Source: Clostridia bacterium (GTDB lineage Bacteria > Bacillota_A > Clostridia > Oscillospirales > CAG-272). Taken from it: DNA of 9,271 nucleotides. The notes beneath the pieces were generated by a model. That model did no database searches. It was given only the letters and a program-made list of their open reading frames with translations, and was not told the origin of the DNA. The stretch is taken from contig JAGDAM010000189.1 of NCBI GenBank assembly GCA_017959485.1, positions 1 to 9,271 on the forward strand, read 5' to 3'. The position numbers were made by a program, and so were the translations under genes. Of this stretch, positions 6,199-9,271 are shown piece by piece (positions within the stretch are counted from its first letter, which is position 1; each line of letters starts with the position of its first letter).

Positions 6199-7167
6199 AT
6201 GAAACTCTGCGTGCTCGAAAATCTTTACGGAAACAAAACGCTTGAGGAATCGCTCTCGATACTGACCGGACTCGGCGTCCACACGGTTGAGGTCGGCGCC
6301 GGCGGATATCCCGGAAAGGCGCACTGCGACCCGGAAAAGCTGCTCGCCGATCCGAAGGCGCTTGAGGAGTGGTGCGGCATTTTCAGGAAATACGGCGTTG
6401 AGATCGCCGCTCTCGCCTGCCACGGCAACCCGGTACATCCCGACAAGGCAACCGCCGAGTGCTTCGACCGCGATTTCAGAAACGCGATCCTGCTCGCCGA
6501 AAAGATCGGCGTGCGCACGATCGTCGGTTTTGCCGGCTGCCCGGGCGACCACGAAGGCGCGAAATACCCGAACTGGGTCACCTGCCCCTGGCCGGACGAC
6601 TATCTGAAGATTCTCGACTGGCAGTGGAACGAAAAACTCATTCCGTACTGGAAAGAGACGGCCGCCTTCGCGGAAGCTCACGGAGTCGATCATATCGCTT
6701 TCGAGATGCATCCCGGTTTCTGCGTTTACAATCCTGAAACTCTCTTAAAACTGCGCGCCGCCGTCGGACCGGTCATCGGCGCAAATATCGATCCGTCCCA
6801 CCTCATCTGGCAGGGAATGGATCCCGTCGCCGTCGTCCGCGAGCTGAAGGGCGCGATCTATCACGTCCACGCAAAGGACACCAAGGTCGACAAGTACAAC
6901 ACCGCCCGCAACGGCGTGCTCGACACCAAGCATTACAGCGACGAGCTGAACCGCGCCTGGGTATTCCGCGCCGTCGGTTTCGGAAACGGAGAGACCTACT
7001 GGAGAGATTTCGTGTCCAATCTGCGGCTCTGCGGATACGACGGGGTCCTGTCGATCGAGCACGAGGACAGCGTCATGACCGTCGACGAAGGCCTTCGCAA
7101 GGCGATTTCGGTTCTGGCTCCGATCGTCATGACAGAGGACAAGCCCCGGACGATGAGCTGGGCGTAA
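6199..7167 (+). CDS. sugar phosphate isomerase/epimerase family TIM-barrel protein
   Basis: A 322-residue cytoplasmic protein of the xylose isomerase-like TIM-barrel (AP endonuclease 2) superfamily. Candidate metal ligands follow the family order: E169 in FEMHPGF, D198 in NIDPSHL, H224 in YHVHAKDT and E287 in SIEHED. H75 in ALACHGNP is the usual active-site histidine after an early strand. Relatives isomerise, epimerise or dehydrate keto-sugars and inositol derivatives (IolE/IolI-like), and some act in C-glycoside or 3-keto-glucoside cleavage together with a Gfo/Idh/MocA enzyme. The gene starts 33 bp after the oxidoreductase with a strong AAGGAG at 6184-6189, nine bases from the ATG, so the two are almost certainly cotranscribed. 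No T-rich terminator follows; the next 300 bp are repeats. Family assignment is firm, reaction is not. Confidence 0.93.
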   Translation: MKLCVLENLYGNKTLEESLSILTGLGVHTVEVGAGGYPGKAHCDPEKLLADPKALEEWCGIFRKYGVEIAALACHGNPVHPDKATAECFDRDFRNAILLAEKIGVRTIVGFAGCPGDHEGAKYPNWVTCPWPDDYLKILDWQWNEKLIPYWKETAAFAEAHGVDHIAFEMHPGFCVYNPETLLKLRAAVGPVIGANIDPSHLIWQGMDPVAVVRELKGAIYHVHAKDTKVDKYNTARNGVLDTKHYSDELNRAWVFRAVGFGNGETYWRDFVSNLRLCGYDGVLSIEHEDSVMTVDEGLRKAISVLAPIVMTEDKPRTMSWA

Positions 7168-7235
7168 GCGGGGATTTGACTTCCCGACGGCGAGAAGGAT
7201 AGGGGCAGTGCGAACATAGTGCGTCTGACGGTCGT

Positions 7236-7313
7236 ATAGCGCCCCATCCGTCGCCCGTTCGGGCGACACCGTGGCTCGCCGCAGGCGAGGCGTGCCCCAG
7301 CCGGGGAAGGCAA
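7236..7313. repeat. MITE-like hairpin repeat, copy A
   Basis: It begins ATAGCGCCCCATCCGTC and ends GGGGAAGGCAA. Inside are an 8-bp inverted repeat GTCGCCCG/CGGGCGAC (7250-7267), a 6-bp hairpin CTCGCC-GCA-GGCGAG (7275-7289), and a weaker CCCC/GGGG stem (7295-7306). It shares both ends with copy B, which follows directly. It is non-coding with no transposase, consistent with a small non-autonomous or REP-like element. Confidence 0.7.
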
Positions 7314-7384
7314 ATAACGCCTCATCCGTCACGGTCGTCCGGCAGAGCCGGACGCCGTGCCACCTTCCCCAGTGGGGAAGGCAA
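7314..7384. repeat. MITE-like hairpin repeat, copy B
   Basis: It begins ATAACGCCTCATCCGTC and ends GGGGAAGGCAA, like copy A. It holds a strong stem: CACGG, a bulged T, CGTCCGGC, loop AGA, and the complementary arm (7330-7359), giving 13 bp. A second perfect 8-bp hairpin is CCTTCCCC-AGT-GGGGAAGG (7363-7381). The middle differs from copy A while both ends are conserved, so pairing is kept with changed bases. From memory, the CCTTCCCC-AGT-GGGGAAGG hairpin recurs in gut Clostridia genomes. Confidence 0.7.
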
Positions 7385-7391
7385 CGCGTTA

Positions 7392-7424
7392 ATTCCGAAT
7401 TCCGCATTCCGAATTCCGAATTCC
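7392..7424. repeat. 7-bp tandem repeat (ATTCCGA), 4.7 copies
   Basis: The unit ATTCCGA repeats from 7392 to 7424, with one A-to-C change at 7405. Because the unit contains GAATTC across each junction, the array is also partly self-complementary. It is non-coding and directly follows the hairpin repeats. Confidence 0.85.
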
Positions 7425-7479
7425 AGGTCAAATTCATCACTCATAATACATAATAAAAATTTACTTAGAGGGTTTTTTT

Positions 7480-8322
7480 ATGCTTTACGAAACCATCCGG
7501 CTCTGGGACGAGCATCCCGAGGCGGAACTTATCAGCTACGTTCCCGACATGACGGAGGAACTCGCGCTTCCGCCGAGAAAGACGGTCATCGTGTTCCCCG
7601 GAGGAGGGTATCATTTCCTTTCCGACAGGGAAGCGGAGCCGATCGCTTTTCAGTTTATGGCCGCGGGGTTCAACGCCTTCATACTGAGATACAGCGTGGG
7701 AAAACAGATAACTCCCTGGGCGCCCCAGATCGAGGCGGCGCTCGCCGTAAAATACGTCCGTGAGAACGCGAAAAAATACAACGTCGACCCGTCCGGGATA
7801 TTCGTATGCGGCTTCTCCGCCGGAGGACATCTCGCCGCAAGTATTTCGACGCTCTGGAACGCTCCCGAGGTGACCTCTCACCTGGGCGGCGCCCCAGAGG
7901 GAATCGACCGTCCGGACGGCAGCATACTCTGCTATCCCGTCATCACTCTCGTTCACGGGAAACACAAGGGCTCTTTCGTCAATCTGACGGGACAGCCCGA
8001 GCCGACGCCCGAAAGCATCGGCCGGTTCGCGCTTCAGAATTCGGTCGACAAAAAGACGCCTCCGGCGTTTCTGTGGCACACCTTCACCGACGCTACGGTG
8101 CCGGTCGAGTGCTCGCTCCTTTACGCCGACGCGCTGACGAAGCATGGAATTCCCTTTGAGATGCATATCTTCCCGGAGGGAAGACACGGTCTCTCGCTTT
8201 CGACCGAATTCGTCAACAAGGGCAGAAAAGAGGGATGCGTCCCTCACGTTCAGTGCTGGATAGACCTCGCCTGCAGATGGGTCGAAGATTTTGAGACGAA
8301 ACCCTATGAGCCGGGCGTTTAA
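7480..8322 (+). CDS. alpha/beta hydrolase, BD-FAE / acetyl-xylan-esterase-like
   Basis: A 280-residue serine hydrolase. The oxyanion-side motif FPGGGYHFLSDRE (39-51) is the HGGG-equivalent of the BD-FAE/prolyl-oligopeptidase-like esterases. The nucleophile elbow is G111-F-S113-A-G115, so S113 is the nucleophile. The likely acid is D204 in TDATVPVE and the likely base H236 in EGRHGLSL. Relatives remove acetyl or feruloyl groups from sugars and xylan fragments. There is no signal peptide, so it would act in the cytoplasm on imported, acylated saccharides. ATG 7480 has a good AGAGGG seven bases upstream. It lies on the same strand as the oxidoreductase and isomerase but after a 312-bp repeat-filled gap. 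Its last 17 bases overlap the start of the lipoprotein gene, implying coupled translation. The exact substrate is inferred only from family and context. Confidence 0.9.
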   Translation: MLYETIRLWDEHPEAELISYVPDMTEELALPPRKTVIVFPGGGYHFLSDREAEPIAFQFMAAGFNAFILRYSVGKQITPWAPQIEAALAVKYVRENAKKYNVDPSGIFVCGFSAGGHLAASISTLWNAPEVTSHLGGAPEGIDRPDGSILCYPVITLVHGKHKGSFVNLTGQPEPTPESIGRFALQNSVDKKTPPAFLWHTFTDATVPVECSLLYADALTKHGIPFEMHIFPEGRHGLSLSTEFVNKGRKEGCVPHVQCWIDLACRWVEDFETKPYEPGV

Positions 8323-9271
8323 ATCGACAGCGGCAGCGGCGGCGCTTTTTATCGCACTTGCCGCGGCCGCCGCTCTTTTCGGCTGCTCGGGCGGGAACGC
8401 TGACGTTCCGCCCGCGACGGACACCGTTGCCGGTTCCGACACTTTGCCCGCCGGTCCCGAACCGGTATCGCTCGAAGGATACAGCGTCGTCAGACCCGAC
8501 CGCGACGACGATACCTCGATTTCCGCGGGACTGCGCACGTCGCTTGAAGCGGCGGGACTGAAGGCCGGAATTATCTCCGACTGGGCGAAGAGCGCGGCGG
8601 ATATTCCCGCGGCGGGGAAGGAAATACTCGTCGGAAAGACCAACCGTCCCGAGAGCGAAGAGCTTTATTCCGGCCTCAGGACCTACGACTACCGGATAAA
8701 ATATTTCCCCGAAAGCGGGAGAATAGCTATTGCCGGAGGAAACGATTTCGCTCTGAAAGAGGCGGTATCGGATTTTCTCTCCCGGATTTCCGACGGCCGG
8801 ATTCCCGGAGATCTTTCGGTTGAACGTTCGCTCGGCGAATACAGGATAACGAAACTTATGATAGACGGCACAAACGTTGCTGATTATACCGTCGTCACCG
8901 GGGCCCGTCCCGACGCCGACCTGCGCGCCGCGGCGAAGATTATCGTGTCGGCGGTCGAAGACTCCTGCGGGATTCTTCTCCCGGTTGCGGCTTCCGCGGA
9001 CGGCGCCGGAAAGACGATAACCCTCGTAAAGGGAACCGTTTTCTCGGCTGACGTGAAAGACGGTTCGGTGACGCTTACGGCCCCGGGCGGATCGGTCGTC
9101 CGAGCCGCTGCGGCGTTTGCCGACGCGATCGTCCCCGACGGAGCGTCGGGAGAGACTTCGGTATCGCTCGGCGGACTGGCGCCGGTGAGCGAACCGGCTG
9201 ATTATCCGGCTATCACCGGACTCGGGGAGATCCCGGTCGCTCTCGCCGACCAGAAGAACGCCTGCGCGGTA
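8306..9271 (+). CDS. secreted lipoprotein with duplicated N-terminal domain (partial, 3' end off the window)
   Basis: This frame is open for 322 codons to the window edge. The N-terminus is a lipoprotein signal peptide: a short basic start with R3 and K6, an Ala/Leu-rich core (8-24) and lipobox L24-F25-G26-C27. A Gly/Ser/Pro/Thr-rich linker follows to about residue 52. Residues 57-158 and 186-275 look like two copies of one alpha/beta domain: GYSVVRPD against DYTVVTGARPD, EILVGKTN against KTITLVKGT, and RIAIAGGNDFALKEAV against SVTLTAPGGSVVRAAA. The phrase EILVGKTNRPES recalls the non-catalytic N-terminal domain that precedes catalytic domains in several glycoside hydrolases (GH20/GH67/DUF4838 type). 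A third segment begins near IPVALADQKNACAV (309-322), possibly the catalytic or binding part, cut off by the window. The start overlaps the hydrolase by 17 bp, and only a weak GAGACGAA-like site precedes it, so it may depend on translational coupling. Final function is not determinable here. Confidence 0.82.
   Translation, partial: MSRAFKSTAAAAALFIALAAAAALFGCSGGNADVPPATDTVAGSDTLPAGPEPVSLEGYSVVRPDRDDDTSISAGLRTSLEAAGLKAGIISDWAKSAADIPAAGKEILVGKTNRPESEELYSGLRTYDYRIKYFPESGRIAIAGGNDFALKEAVSDFLSRISDGRIPGDLSVERSLGEYRITKLMIDGTNVADYTVVTGARPDADLRAAAKIIVSAVEDSCGILLPVAASADGAGKTITLVKGTVFSADVKDGSVTLTAPGGSVVRAAAAFADAIVPDGASGETSVSLGGLAPVSEPADYPAITGLGEIPVALADQKNACAV

Larger units (their letters stand above)
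7168..7479. other. repeat-rich intergenic region
   Basis: This 312-bp gap between the isomerase and the hydrolase holds two tandem hairpin repeats (7236-7313 and 7314-7384), a 7-bp tandem array (7392-7424), and then an AT-rich stretch leading to the hydrolase ribosome binding site AGAGGG (about 7467-7472). No T-rich intrinsic terminator and no convincing promoter is visible; CATAAT at 7449-7454 could be a -10 but lacks a matching -35. Whether the hydrolase is cotranscribed with the upstream pair is therefore open. Confidence 0.7.

Noticed and set aside
5620..6711. A 363-codon minus-strand open frame spanning the oxidoreductase and isomerase
   Set aside because: It is antisense to two clearly recognisable enzymes and crosses their intergenic gap; its translation is Arg/Val-rich with no domain motifs.
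7236..7424. Repeats considered as a CRISPR array
   Set aside because: There are only two diverged hairpin units with no regular unique spacers, no leader and no cas genes; the 7-bp array is far too short in period.
6745..7440. A 231-codon minus-strand open frame including the repeat region
   Set aside because: Its N-terminal part is a translation of the 7-bp array and hairpin repeats, and the rest is antisense to the isomerase; it is a repeat artefact.
7465..8643. A 392-codon minus-strand open frame over the hydrolase and lipoprotein
   Set aside because: The plus strand has a complete catalytic triad and a textbook lipoprotein signal peptide in the same region; the minus frame has neither motifs nor a good ribosome binding site.

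Overview
The window looks like chromosomal DNA of a GC-rich anaerobic Clostridia-type Firmicute, probably a gut Oscillospirales- or Christensenellales-like lineage. That placement is an inference. It rests on consensus sigma-A promoters with 17-nt spacers, GGAG-type ribosome binding sites, a COG2509-type FAD dehydrogenase, a TM1586-type nitroreductase, and short GC-rich interspersed repeats of a kind I associate with gut Clostridia. There is no rRNA, tRNA, CRISPR array or transposase in view.

Left part, minus strand (1-3982). An AAA ATPase/DUF4143 gene runs off the left edge (1-1164). Its promoter is overlaid by a perfect 34-bp palindrome whose centre coincides with the predicted transcription start. 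Next is a two-gene unit read leftwards: a COG2509-like FAD-dependent dehydrogenase (2548-3921), then a stand-alone GMP synthase ATP-pyrophosphatase subunit with no glutaminase domain (1483-2487). It ends in a clear intrinsic terminator (1385-1423).

Middle (3922-4986). A divergent intergenic region of about 330 bp carries back-to-back promoters. The rightward one drives a TM1586-like nitroreductase (4255-4986).

Right part, plus strand (4990-9271). A perfect-consensus promoter directly after the nitroreductase stop drives a Gfo/Idh/MocA oxidoreductase (5083-6165) and a sugar-phosphate isomerase/epimerase-type TIM barrel (6199-7167). A repeat-filled gap follows, with two tandem copies of a 66-73 bp hairpin repeat plus a 7-bp tandem array. 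Then come a BD-FAE-like alpha/beta hydrolase (7480-8322) and an overlapping lipoprotein gene (8306 to the edge) with an internally duplicated domain. Together these four genes suggest processing of a plant- or host-derived glycan or glycoside: surface lipoprotein outside, then deacylation, oxidation and isomerisation or elimination inside. The substrate cannot be read from the sequence.

The two most unusual points are the palindrome placed exactly over the -10 and start site of the ATPase gene, and the GMP synthase that lacks its amidotransferase half. I did not find a convincing new multi-gene system.
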